This document shows, piece by piece, positions 39,309-47,431 of a stretch of 64,000 nt of DNA (within the stretch, counting starts at the first letter, position 1; every line of letters begins with the position of its first letter). Below the pieces are notes generated by a model. That model was not told where the DNA came from. It saw only the letters and a list, made by a program, of their open reading frames with translations, and made no database searches. The translations under genes were made by a program, and so were the position numbers. The stretch comes from Chloroflexota bacterium (lineage in GTDB: Bacteria; Chloroflexota; UBA6077; JACCZL01), in NCBI GenBank assembly GCA_020845495.1, contig JADLFM010000241.1, positions 49,757 through 113,756 of the forward strand. The letters are read 5' to 3'.

Positions 39309-39314
39309 TATACT
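39309..39314 (+). promoter_or_regulatory. -10 element (TATACT) upstream of the 98-aa gene
   Basis: TATACT is 83 bases before the ATG at 39397. A clear -35 is not visible. Confidence 0.35.
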
Positions 39315-39396
39315 CCCGGTGTCCCGCGGCCGGTCGGAGGGCGCCCCGCTGGCACCGTCCGGCACGTCGGGGACTTTAGGAGGATCGGAGCGACCG

Positions 39397-39693
39397 ATGG
39401 GTTTTCTCGACAAGCTGTTCGGTGGCGGCAAGGGAGCGTCGTCCGACGGCGACCCGCAGGCCGCGCTCAACGAGATCGTAACGCTGTACGACGTGCCGGA
39501 TGTTAAAGCCGATGGCGGCATTGCGCCGACGAGCCGACAGGCGACCGAGATCCGCGATATCGGCAAGAAGCTGTACAAGGCCGGCGGCAAGCCGCGGATG
39601 CTCGAAGTCCGCGACGGCCTCCGTCAGCGGCTCCCCTGGGCCGTCCAGAACCTGGAGACGATCTGGGGCGGCACCAAGGAGTGGCAGGGCTAA
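39397..39693 (+). CDS. small protein of unknown function (98 aa)
   Basis: I do not recognise this protein. It begins MGFLDKLFGGGKG, an amphipathic start typical of small membrane-associated or coiled proteins. A soluble region with SRQATEIRDIGKKLYKAGG follows, and it ends with a Trp-containing tail (IWGGTKEWQG). There are no cysteines or transmembrane segments. ATG 39397 follows GGAG at six bases and AGGAGG further up. It is divergent from the polysaccharide operon. Confidence 0.75.
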   Translation: MGFLDKLFGGGKGASSDGDPQAALNEIVTLYDVPDVKADGGIAPTSRQATEIRDIGKKLYKAGGKPRMLEVRDGLRQRLPWAVQNLETIWGGTKEWQG

Positions 39694-40085
39694 CGCCTCA
39701 CGCCCGTGTCGACACGCGGGGCCGGCGCCGTTCGAGTAGCCAACTGCTCGGGTAGCCAGGCGAGGAGACCGGCGGCGTTCTTGTCCAGGCACGGACGAAC
39801 GCCGCCTTCACCTCGGCCTGCTGCTCCGCGCCGACGGCGGGGAAGCGCCTGGTGGGCAGACTGCCTCTAGTCGAACGGTCCTATCTGAGGATGCTGAGGA
39901 CGATGTGGCGGAGGAGCGCGGAGTTCTCGGGAGTGCGGCCGACTCTGACTCGGCCGTCGTCTGCGCGGAAGGCGACATCGAGCACCCAGGAGTGACCGCT
40001 ACGGGTAGCGACCGTCCGGTTGGGGTACACTGGACGATGGGCGCACCGGATGCCCCAGTCGCAGTTCGCAATGGAGCGCACCTCG
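39694..40085. other. 390-bp region with an IS relic between the 98-aa gene and the first amidohydrolase
   Basis: The only coding trace is a transposase C-terminus on the minus strand (39881-40006). A TACACT element at 40026-40031 may serve the amidohydrolase gene. Confidence 0.45.
39881..40006 (-). pseudogene. relic of an ISAs1-type (IS4 superfamily) transposase C terminus
   Basis: Forty-one residues before a stop read TRSGHSWVLDVAFRADDGR and then VRVGRTPENSALLRHIVLSI. This matches the well-known end of ISAs1-family transposases (HWVLDVxFxEDxxRxRxGxxPENxALLRxxALxLL). The conserved part upstream (HWGIEN) is lost, and no terminal repeats are seen. It is an old deletion remnant. Confidence 0.75.
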
Positions 40086-41192
40086 ATGGAGCAGAGCACG
40101 ACGGCGCTAGCATCCTGGGGGATGGATCTCGGCCAGCCGGTCATCGACACGGACATCCATTGCACCGTGCCCTCGGCCCAGGCGCTCTTCCCCTACCTGG
40201 ACGCACACTGGCGTGAGTACATCTCGACGTCCGCCTTCAAGGGGCCGGTCGACACCTCGTATCCCAGCGGCGCCCCAACCAGCGCCCGGGCTGGCACCCA
40301 ACCGCCCGAGGGAGGACCGCCCGGATCGAGCCTGACGCTGATCCGAGAGCAAGTATTGGATGCCTGGAACGTCGAGACGGGTATCCTCAATTGCTCCTAC
40401 AGCGTGGACAGCATCGCCGCTCCAGACACCGCCGCTGCGATGGCCAGCGCCGTCAACGACTGGCTGATCCACGAGTGGCTGGCGAACGAGCCCAGGTTGC
40501 GCGCCACCATGCTGGTGCCGACGCGCGTGCCGGAGATGGCCGCTGCCGAGATCGACCGAGTCGGCAGTCACCCGGGCATCGTCCAGGTGATGCTGCCGAT
40601 CGTGGCCCAATCTCTGTACGGCCAGCGCCGTTGGTGGCCGCTCTTCGAGGCGATCGAGCGGCACAATCTGGTGGCAAGCTTCCAGTTCGGGGGCGCGTCG
40701 GGCTTCCCGATGACGGCGGCCGGCTGGCCATCGCACTATATCGAAGAGTACGTCGACATGGCCTCGGTGTTTCAGTCGCAGTTGCTGAGCATCGTGGCCG
40801 AGGGCCTGCTCGAGAAGTTCCCGACCATCCGGCTGGCGATGGTCGAGAGTGGGTGGTCCTGGCTGCCGGGCTTCGTCTGGCGCTTCGACAAGGTCTGGAA
40901 GGGGCTCCGGCGCGAGACACCCTGGGTCAAAATGCTGCCCTCGGAGTACATCAAGGAGCGGATGCGCTTCTCGCTCCAGCCGCTCGATCTGCCGCGAGAT
41001 CCCATCATCGTGCAGCAGATCTTCGAGCAACTCAACGCCGACAGTCTGGTGATGTTCTCGACCGATTATCCCCACTGGCACTTCGATACCCCCGAGGAGG
41101 CGCTGCCGGTCGGGCTTACCGAGGCGCAGCACAGCAAGATCCTGTACGACAACGCCGCGAGCTTCTACGGCTTCGGGCGCTACGCCCGCTGA
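40086..41192 (+). CDS. amidohydrolase-2 family protein (metal-dependent TIM barrel), first copy
   Basis: A 368-aa protein of the ACMSD/amidohydrolase-2 family. The metal-binding motif is VIDTDIH near residue 18, a barrel core follows, and FSTDYPHWHFD near residue 320 carries the second set of ligands. ATG 40086 is favoured because GGAG precedes it; a longer frame begins at 40020. The next gene is a diverged paralogue and a Rieske protein follows, so the three may act in one catabolic pathway. Confidence 0.85.
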   Translation: MEQSTTALASWGMDLGQPVIDTDIHCTVPSAQALFPYLDAHWREYISTSAFKGPVDTSYPSGAPTSARAGTQPPEGGPPGSSLTLIREQVLDAWNVETGILNCSYSVDSIAAPDTAAAMASAVNDWLIHEWLANEPRLRATMLVPTRVPEMAAAEIDRVGSHPGIVQVMLPIVAQSLYGQRRWWPLFEAIERHNLVASFQFGGASGFPMTAAGWPSHYIEEYVDMASVFQSQLLSIVAEGLLEKFPTIRLAMVESGWSWLPGFVWRFDKVWKGLRRETPWVKMLPSEYIKERMRFSLQPLDLPRDPIIVQQIFEQLNADSLVMFSTDYPHWHFDTPEEALPVGLTEAQHSKILYDNAASFYGFGRYAR

Positions 41193-41313
41193 CCGCTACG
41201 TCCGCCGAGCGCTGTGACCGCTGACAATCAGGAGTGCCGACCGTTCTTCCCCCTCCTGCCGGCCTGGGAGTGGAGCAGGGGGGCCTGACGTCGCCAGGCA
41301 GAAGGGACACCCG

Positions 41314-42471
41314 ATGGTAGTGACGCTCGCCCAGTCCAGCACCGATCGTCGGCACACCAGGTATCCGGTCATCGACGGCGACATCCACCCCACGCTGGCC
41401 TCCCCACGCGCCCTCGACCGGTACTTCCTCACCGACGAGTGGCGCCAGTACCACCAGACCATCGGCGGGCGCGGGTTCACCGGCACCAACGTGCCGCGTA
41501 CCTACCCGAACGCGGCGCGTCGCGACGCCTACCCGCCGAACGGCGGGCCGGCAGGCTCGGATCTCGACTTCATGCGTTTGCAACTCCTCGATGCCTGGAA
41601 CGTCGAGTATGGCATCCTACAACCGCTGCTGGGCGCAGCCAGTAAGCGCAACCTGGAGTATTCGGCCGCCCTCTCCAGCGCCATCAACGAGTGGCAAATC
41701 GCCGAGTGGCTGGTGCCGGAGCCGCGATTGCGCTCCGGGCTGGTGATTCCGTACGAGAACGGCCCGATGTCCGTCGCCGAGATCGAGCGGCGCGGACGCT
41801 ACCTGGGTTTTCTTCAACTCATGATGGCGATGCGGACCAGCGAGCCGCTGGGCCGGCCGAAGTACTGGCCCATCTATGAGGCAGCCGAGGCGCACGGCCT
41901 GCCACTCGGCATCCACGTCGGCGGCATGGGCGGCGTACCTATGTCCGGGTCAGGCTGGCCGTCCTATTACATCGAAGACCACACTGGCCAATCAATCGCG
42001 TTCCAGACCCAGGTGGCGAGCTTCATCTTCGAGGGCATCTTCGAACGGTTCCCGAAGCTGAAGGTCGTGCTGATCGAAGGCGGCTTCGGCTGGGTGCCGT
42101 CGCTGGCGTGGCGGATGGACGCGGCCTGGTCGAAGCTCCGCGGCGAGGTGCCGAGGCTCCAGCGCAAGCCGTCAGAATACCTGGCCGACCACTTCTGGCT
42201 CACCACACAACCGATGGAAGAGCCGCCGGTGCCGCATCAGTTCGTCCAGTTGCTCGAGCAGGCGCCCTGGCTCCAGGACAGACTGATGTTCGCCACGGAT
42301 TACCCCCACTGGGACTTCGACGCGCCGGATGCGTGTCTGCCGCAGACGGAGTTGCCAAACGGCTTCGAGGAGAAGCTGATGTGCGGGAATGCCCGCAAGC
42401 TCTACCGCCTGCCCGCCAGGACGTCAGCCGTCGGGCATGAAGTGCCAGGAGAAGCTACCTCTCACCGATGA
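41314..42471 (+). CDS. amidohydrolase-2 family protein, second copy
   Basis: A 385-aa paralogue of the preceding gene. Aligned motifs are VIDGDIHP near residue 20, the shared LDAWNVE segment, SGWPSYYIEDH, and FATDYPHWDFD near residue 328. The family includes decarboxylases and hydrolases of aromatic acids. ATG 41314 follows AAGGGACA. The Rieske gene follows after 25 bases and is probably co-transcribed. Confidence 0.86.
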   Translation: MVVTLAQSSTDRRHTRYPVIDGDIHPTLASPRALDRYFLTDEWRQYHQTIGGRGFTGTNVPRTYPNAARRDAYPPNGGPAGSDLDFMRLQLLDAWNVEYGILQPLLGAASKRNLEYSAALSSAINEWQIAEWLVPEPRLRSGLVIPYENGPMSVAEIERRGRYLGFLQLMMAMRTSEPLGRPKYWPIYEAAEAHGLPLGIHVGGMGGVPMSGSGWPSYYIEDHTGQSIAFQTQVASFIFEGIFERFPKLKVVLIEGGFGWVPSLAWRMDAAWSKLRGEVPRLQRKPSEYLADHFWLTTQPMEEPPVPHQFVQLLEQAPWLQDRLMFATDYPHWDFDAPDACLPQTELPNGFEEKLMCGNARKLYRLPARTSAVGHEVPGEATSHR

Positions 42472-42496
42472 CTGAAGACTGAGGGTTCGTACGCAT

Positions 42497-43060
42497 ATGC
42501 CGAAATACGTGGTCGGAACGGTTGACGAGATTGTGCCCGGCACCCGCAAGATCGTCGAGGTCGGCGGCCGCTCGATTGGCGTCTACAACGTCAACGGCGA
42601 GTACTTCGCACTCCTGAATCGCTGCCCGCACCAGGCCGGGCCACTCTGTACGGGTAACACCTACGGCGTCCTGAAGGCAGGCGGCGTCGGCGAGTTCGAG
42701 TACAGCCGCCCGGGTGAGATCGTGCGCTGTCCCTGGCACGGCTGGGAGTTCGACATCCGGACCGGGCAGTCCTGGTTCGATCCGGTCCAGGTGCGAGTGC
42801 GCCGCTACAACGTCGTCGTCACCTCCGGCTCGCAACTCGTGGCCGAGGAGGCCGCTGCCACAGCGGCCGGCGAGGGGGGCGTGCCACCACCCCCGGCACC
42901 GGGCACGACACCGGCCGAGGTGGCTGCCGCGGCGGCCGAAGCGGGCGCGGACGGCGACACCGAGCCGGGCATGGGGGGCATGCTCAAAGGACCATACGTC
43001 GCTGAGACGTTCCCCGTGACGATCGACAAGGAGTACGTCGTCGTCGAGGTGGGACGGTAG
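42497..43060 (+). CDS. Rieske (2Fe-2S) ferredoxin-like protein
   Basis: A 187-aa protein with the two cluster motifs CPHQAG (near residue 43) and CPWHGW (near residue 78), giving the Cys-His/Cys-His Rieske ligands. Between about residues 115 and 160 it has an Ala/Pro/Glu-rich stretch unlike ordinary Rieske ferredoxins. The C terminus returns to a beta segment (FPVTIDKEYVVVEVG). It would pass electrons to an oxygenase, though no oxygenase gene is adjacent; the two amidohydrolases are upstream. Confidence 0.9.
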   Translation: MPKYVVGTVDEIVPGTRKIVEVGGRSIGVYNVNGEYFALLNRCPHQAGPLCTGNTYGVLKAGGVGEFEYSRPGEIVRCPWHGWEFDIRTGQSWFDPVQVRVRRYNVVVTSGSQLVAEEAAATAAGEGGVPPPPAPGTTPAEVAAAAAEAGADGDTEPGMGGMLKGPYVAETFPVTIDKEYVVVEVGR

Positions 43061-43163
43061 GCCGGCGGCGCGGGTGATTGGCAGAGAGGCGCCGTGGTTG
43101 GCAGGCGCCCTGACACGCAAGCGCCCGGCATCGACAGCGTGCGTGCAACCGACGCCCTGGCAA

Positions 43164-44108
43164 CTAGCCGATGCGGCGACGTAGCTGCGGGTCCAGGAAG
43201 TCGCGCAGGCTGTCGCCAGCCAGGTTGACCGCCAGCACCGTCACGGTGATGGCCAGTCCCGGGAACACGGCTAGCCACCAGAGTGGATTGAACTTGCCGA
43301 CGGCGGCGCTGGCCAGCATCGTCCCCCAGCTTGGAGCTGGGGGAGGGACGCCCACGCCCACAAAACTGAGCGCCGCCTCGGTGGTGATCGCGATGCCGAG
43401 GTGGGCGCTAAAGATGACCAGGAACGGCGCGATGCAGGCCGGCGCAATGTGGCGAAGCATGATGCGCAGCGTTGAGGCACCCGAGACGCGGGCCGCATCC
43501 ACGAACACCATCTCCCTGGTCGACAGAGCAACCGCGCGGATCACCCGGGTACAGGCCGGTACCCGAGTCACCGCGATGGCGACAATGACGGTCTGGATGC
43601 CGGCTCCCATGACCAGCAGCAGCATCGTGGCCAGGATGAGGCCGGGAAATGCCAGCACCACCTCCAACAGCCGCTGGCTATACAGGTCGAAGCGGCGCCC
43701 GAGGTAGCCGCTCGAGATGCCCCAGAACAGTCCTGCGAGATCGCCCAGCAGCACGGCACCGAAGCCGACCGTCAGCGAGATACGAGCACCGTAGATCAGC
43801 CGGGAGAGGACGTCCCGGCCGACGTCGTCCGTACCGAGCCAATGCTCCGTCGACGGTGGCTTGCGGATGGCGCTGTAGTTCCCGGCCAGCGGGTCATACG
43901 GAGCGACCTGCTCGGCGAAGACAGCGGCGAACGCGATGATGACGATCGCGGCCGTGGCAGCCGCCGTCAACCCCGAGATTCGCTGCCGTCCGAGCCGTCC
44001 CAGAAGGCCGCCAGCAACCTGGCCACCGCGTGGGAACGGCCGCGCCGGATCGACACGCACCAGCGCTGAAGGCGGCGACTCCAGGACGGCATTCGGTTCG
44101 TGCGCCAT
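43164..44108 (-). CDS. peptide-type ABC transporter permease (DppC/OppC-like)
   Basis: A 314-aa inner-membrane permease with about six helices. The EAA loop reads VDAARVSGASTLRIMLRHIAP, and the N-terminal segment HWLGTDDVGRDVLSRLIYGAR is the OppC signature. ATG 44108 follows GGAGGG. It is third in the leftward operon after the binding protein and DppB-like permease. No ATPase genes follow; energy must come from an ATPase encoded elsewhere. Confidence 0.93.
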   Translation of the reverse strand: MAHEPNAVLESPPSALVRVDPARPFPRGGQVAGGLLGRLGRQRISGLTAAATAAIVIIAFAAVFAEQVAPYDPLAGNYSAIRKPPSTEHWLGTDDVGRDVLSRLIYGARISLTVGFGAVLLGDLAGLFWGISSGYLGRRFDLYSQRLLEVVLAFPGLILATMLLLVMGAGIQTVIVAIAVTRVPACTRVIRAVALSTREMVFVDAARVSGASTLRIMLRHIAPACIAPFLVIFSAHLGIAITTEAALSFVGVGVPPPAPSWGTMLASAAVGKFNPLWWLAVFPGLAITVTVLAVNLAGDSLRDFLDPQLRRRIG

Positions 44109-44188
44109 CGCACCCTCCGATCTCAGGCGGTATCAGGTTGCTCGGCCGGGTAGTCGCGCGCTCGGCCGGTATCGGCGCTTGACGCTGA

Positions 44189-45145
44189 CTAGTCGTAGCG
44201 AATCCGTGGGTCGAGCCAGCCGTACGCCAGGTCCACGGCCAGGTTCACGACCGCGAAAATCACGGCATAGACCAGCACCAGGTTTTGCACCACCATGTAG
44301 TCTCGGTCCGCCAGGGCCCGCACCAACGCGGTGCCCAGCCCCGGCACCCCGAACGCGGTCTCGACGGCGACCGACCCGCCGAGCAGACCGGCCAGGATCA
44401 GGCCAGAGAGCGTCAGGACCGGCAAGACGGCGTTGATGAAGACGTGCCGCCAGATCACCTGTCGCTCGATAGCGCCCTTCGCTCGGGCGGTTCGTACGAA
44501 ATCGGCGTGCAGGAGCTCCAGAATCGACGAGCGTGTAATCCGGGCCACATAGGCCCCGGCTCCGACTCCGAGCGCCAGGGCCGGCCCGGTCGTCAGTTGA
44601 AGGTTCTTCCACGGATCTGTCCAGAGGTAGGAGATCTCCAGGGGCGGCCGCCAGGAGAAGTAGAGGATGCCAACCAACACCACCGCGACGCCGAGCCAGA
44701 AGCTCGGAATCGCCAGGAAGAGCGTGGCCAGCACCCGCACCACGTGATCCTGCCAGGTGCCACGTCGAGTCGCGCTCATGATCCCGATCGGGATGCCGAC
44801 GACCCAGGAGAAGACGACCGCCATGATGGCGATCTGCGCGGTGATCGGCCCACGCCGGGCCAGCAGGTCGGCCACGGTGTCGTTTCGCCAGAACGAGCGG
44901 CCAAGATCGCCCGTCGCGATCGCTCCCATCCAATCGAGGTACTGGGCGTAGAGGGGCTTGTCGAGGCCAAGATCGGAGCGGAAGCGCTCCTGGTCCGCTT
45001 TGCTCATCGTGACGAACGATTCCTGCCCGAAAACCACGGAGACCGGGTCGCCGGGCAGGATCCGCATGACCAGGAAGATCAGCATCGTGATCCCGACGAT
45101 CGTCGGGATGGTCACGATGACCCGCCGTAGAAGGTAATTGTTCAT
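44189..45145 (-). CDS. peptide-type ABC transporter permease (DppB/OppB-like)
   Basis: A 318-aa permease with about six helices, starting MNNYLLRRVIVTIPTIVGIT. The FVRTARAKGAIERQVIWRHVF segment is the EAA loop contacting the ATPase. It begins nine bases after the binding-protein stop and is followed by the DppC-like gene. Confidence 0.93.
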   Translation of the reverse strand: MNNYLLRRVIVTIPTIVGITMLIFLVMRILPGDPVSVVFGQESFVTMSKADQERFRSDLGLDKPLYAQYLDWMGAIATGDLGRSFWRNDTVADLLARRGPITAQIAIMAVVFSWVVGIPIGIMSATRRGTWQDHVVRVLATLFLAIPSFWLGVAVVLVGILYFSWRPPLEISYLWTDPWKNLQLTTGPALALGVGAGAYVARITRSSILELLHADFVRTARAKGAIERQVIWRHVFINAVLPVLTLSGLILAGLLGGSVAVETAFGVPGLGTALVRALADRDYMVVQNLVLVYAVIFAVVNLAVDLAYGWLDPRIRYD

Positions 45146-45154
45146 CGGTCGGGG

Positions 45155-47032
45155 CTACCGATCGAGCCAGACCGTGTCGTAGCGCGTGACGATGTAGCTG
45201 CCGACGATGTCGTGATTGAGCCCCTTCACGTCCTTACGCCAGATCCGCGCGAGGTTGACCCACCCGTGCATGAACATCGGGCACTCCTGGTCGAGCAGGT
45301 CCTCGCCTTCTTTGGCGATCGCTTTGCGCTTCTCGAGGTCGAGCTCCTTGTCCAGCCTGGCCAGCACGGCATCGAACTTGGGGTTGGAGTACTTCGCGTA
45401 GTTCTGCGGGCCGTTCGTCTTGAACCACTGGCTCCAGTAGTCAGATGGGTCGTTGATCGCGCCGGCGGGGGAGCCCCAGGTCATGTGGTACTCACCCGCT
45501 CGCACAGTGTCCCAGTACACCGACGTCTCGACCGGCTTGATGACCACCTCGAGCCCCAGGAACCGTTTGAGCATGTCCTGGAAGGCCGGCGCGTACACCT
45601 CGATGCCCGGCCCGGTCAGCCCACGCAGCAGTAAGACCAGCGGCTCCTTGAATCCGTTCTCGTAGCCGGCCGCCGCTAACAGCTTCTTTGCCTCGACGAC
45701 GTCGGCGTCCTTCTCGGGCCGGTAGCCGGGCAGCTTCAGATTGTCGTCCTTGTTGCTGGCCAGTGGGCTGGATGGCTGGATCCAGCGGGTGCCGACGTTG
45801 ATGCTGTCCGAGAGCTCGTACACCTTGGCCAGGTCTTGACGGTTGATCCCCAGGTGAACGGCCCGCCGCACCCGCGCGTCGTCGAAGGGCGGCTTCTCGG
45901 TGTTGAAGGTCGTCGTGTTCGCCCAGGTCACTGGATTCAGGCGGCTCCCAACCTGATCCTCGTGCTTCTGCGCCTCCATGTAGGTGTCCATTGAGACGCT
46001 GTCGGCGAAGTCAATCTGGCCGGCCAGGACGGCGGTGCCACGGTCCTTCGCCTCGGGAATCGAGATGCGCTCCATGGCATCGACGTATGGCAGCTCCTTG
46101 TTCCAATAGTTCGGGTTCTTCGCCAATGCCCACTTGTCGCGTGGCTTGAAGTCGACGTACTTGTACGGGCCGGTGCCCGGGTAGTTCGGGACGCGGCGGA
46201 GATCGCCCTTATTCGCCTCGAGCGACTTCTTGGAGAGGATGACGCTCCAGCCAGTCGCCAGCGCTTCGAGGAAGTAGCCGCGCGGCTCGCTCATAGTGAA
46301 CTTGACGGTGAGGGGATCGACCGCCTCGATCGACTTAACCGGCCGGAACAACTCCTGGCGGATGCTTACGACGCCTTCGGGCGGATCCTTGCGGCGCATG
46401 AAGGTCGCGACGACGTCGTCGGCGGTCAAATCGGCGCCGTCGTGGAACTTCACGCCCTTGCGGAGGTGGAAGGTATAGGTGGACCCGTCCGGCGCGACCT
46501 CCCACTTCTCGGCCAGATCCGGGATGATGGTACGGCCGCCGTCGTTCGGGTTGAAGCGAATCAGGTTGTCGTACATGGGCGACTGCGCCCAGAGGTTGAC
46601 CAGGCTTGGCGACTGGTCCAGATCGAAGTGGGCGGGGTCGCCGAAGCCGCCGAGCTTGATGGTGCCGCCGCGCTTCGGGTTCGGCTCGGGGGCCTTGACC
46701 ATCCCGACGCTCGGTGCGACGGCCGTGGTGGCCGCCGGCTTCGGGGCAGCGGCTGGTGCAGTCGTTGGCTTTGCCTCGGCCGGCTTTGCCTCGGCCGGCT
46801 TTGCCTCAGCCGGTTTCGCGGCCGCCGGGGCGCTCGTTGGTTGGGCGGCAGCCGGTTTAGTGTCGGCCGGCTTGCTCTCGCCGGACCCAGCCGGCGCTGG
46901 CGCAGACTGACCGCAGGCCGTCAGGAGCGACAGCGCGCTCAGCCCCAGGCCAAATGCAAGGAATCGCCGCCGGCTCAGGGCCGAATGCGTGAACGCGGAC
47001 GTCGCTACGGTGGAACGGAAACGCGCATCCAT
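45155..47032 (-). CDS. peptide-type ABC transporter substrate-binding lipoprotein (SBP family 5)
   Basis: A 625-aa lipoprotein. The N terminus has a twin-arginine-like SRRRFLAFGLG signal with the lipobox LLTAC. A Lys-Pro-Ala-Glu linker of about 70 residues follows, with three exact KPAEA units encoded by 15-bp DNA repeats, then the SBP_bac_5 fold (TYTFHLRKGVKFHDGADLTADDV). ATG 47032 follows AGGGA. It captures peptides or similar compounds for the DppBC-type permeases. A candidate sigma-54 promoter lies about 75 bases upstream. Confidence 0.92.
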   Translation of the reverse strand: MDARFRSTVATSAFTHSALSRRRFLAFGLGLSALSLLTACGQSAPAPAGSGESKPADTKPAAAQPTSAPAAAKPAEAKPAEAKPAEAKPTTAPAAAPKPAATTAVAPSVGMVKAPEPNPKRGGTIKLGGFGDPAHFDLDQSPSLVNLWAQSPMYDNLIRFNPNDGGRTIIPDLAEKWEVAPDGSTYTFHLRKGVKFHDGADLTADDVVATFMRRKDPPEGVVSIRQELFRPVKSIEAVDPLTVKFTMSEPRGYFLEALATGWSVILSKKSLEANKGDLRRVPNYPGTGPYKYVDFKPRDKWALAKNPNYWNKELPYVDAMERISIPEAKDRGTAVLAGQIDFADSVSMDTYMEAQKHEDQVGSRLNPVTWANTTTFNTEKPPFDDARVRRAVHLGINRQDLAKVYELSDSINVGTRWIQPSSPLASNKDDNLKLPGYRPEKDADVVEAKKLLAAAGYENGFKEPLVLLLRGLTGPGIEVYAPAFQDMLKRFLGLEVVIKPVETSVYWDTVRAGEYHMTWGSPAGAINDPSDYWSQWFKTNGPQNYAKYSNPKFDAVLARLDKELDLEKRKAIAKEGEDLLDQECPMFMHGWVNLARIWRKDVKGLNHDIVGSYIVTRYDTVWLDR

Positions 47033-47106
47033 GGGCTTCCCTGCCTCTCCACTACCACTGCGACACAGCATGGGCGCCAACGACCGCATATTCAGTTGTC
47101 TGACAG

Positions 47107-47121
47107 GCTAGCCTCGTGCCA
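47107..47121 (-). promoter_or_regulatory. possible sigma-54 (-24/-12) promoter of the peptide ABC operon
   Basis: On the minus strand TGGCACG-AGGC-TAGC has the invariant GG and GC ten bases apart and differs from the consensus at one base. Transcription would start near 47095, 63 bases before the ATG. The window encodes both rpoN and an NtrC-type activator. Confidence 0.5.
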
Positions 47122-47143
47122 GGCGGGGTGTCAAGCCAGCCTG

Positions 47144-47171
47144 CCGGCGTGCCGGCGTGACGGCACGCCGG
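47144..47171. promoter_or_regulatory. 11-bp inverted repeat in the divergent promoter region
   Basis: CCGGCGTGCCG-GCGTGA-CGGCACGCCGG is perfect. It lies between divergent promoters, so it is more likely a regulator site than a terminator. Relative to the inferred sigma-54 start it sits at about -50 to -77. Confidence 0.5.
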
Positions 47172-47263
47172 TACGCCGGTACGCTGGCCAGCCGGGCGGG
47201 TCGGGCTGCTGCCGCGCGGCGAGCAGGTGGGCTGGCTGTAGCGGGTATGAGGGTGATGTAGGG

Positions 47264-47315
47264 GTGAGGACCAGGGGAGGTGTGAGGACCAGGGGGGCGT
47301 GAGGACCAGGGGGGC
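47264..47315. repeat. 17-18-bp tandem repeat, three copies
   Basis: GTGAGGACCAGGGG plus two or three G/A/C/T bases is repeated at 47264, 47282 and 47299; a fourth start (GTGAGG at 47316) runs into the TATACT element. Confidence 0.85.
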
Positions 47316-47323
47316 GTGAGGGC

Positions 47324-47329
47324 TATACT
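47324..47329 (+). promoter_or_regulatory. -10 element (TATACT) of the dehydrogenase gene
   Basis: TATACT stands directly after the tandem repeat, 102 bases before the ATG at 47432. No strong -35 element is seen because the repeat occupies that position. Confidence 0.4.
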
Positions 47330-47431
47330 GGGGCCGGCTCGCGCGGGTCGCCGGCGATCGCGCGCCGAGCTCCGGCCACGGTGCCGATGCCGGGCCGGCC
47401 GAGGCGGGTCACCAGCAGGGGGAGTGCAACG

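Larger units (their letters stand above)
47033..47431. other. 400-bp divergent region between the peptide ABC operon and the dehydrogenase gene
   Basis: Contains, left to right, a sigma-54-like site on the minus strand, an 11-bp-stem hairpin, 17-18-bp tandem repeats and a TATACT element. No gene is seen. Confidence 0.5.
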
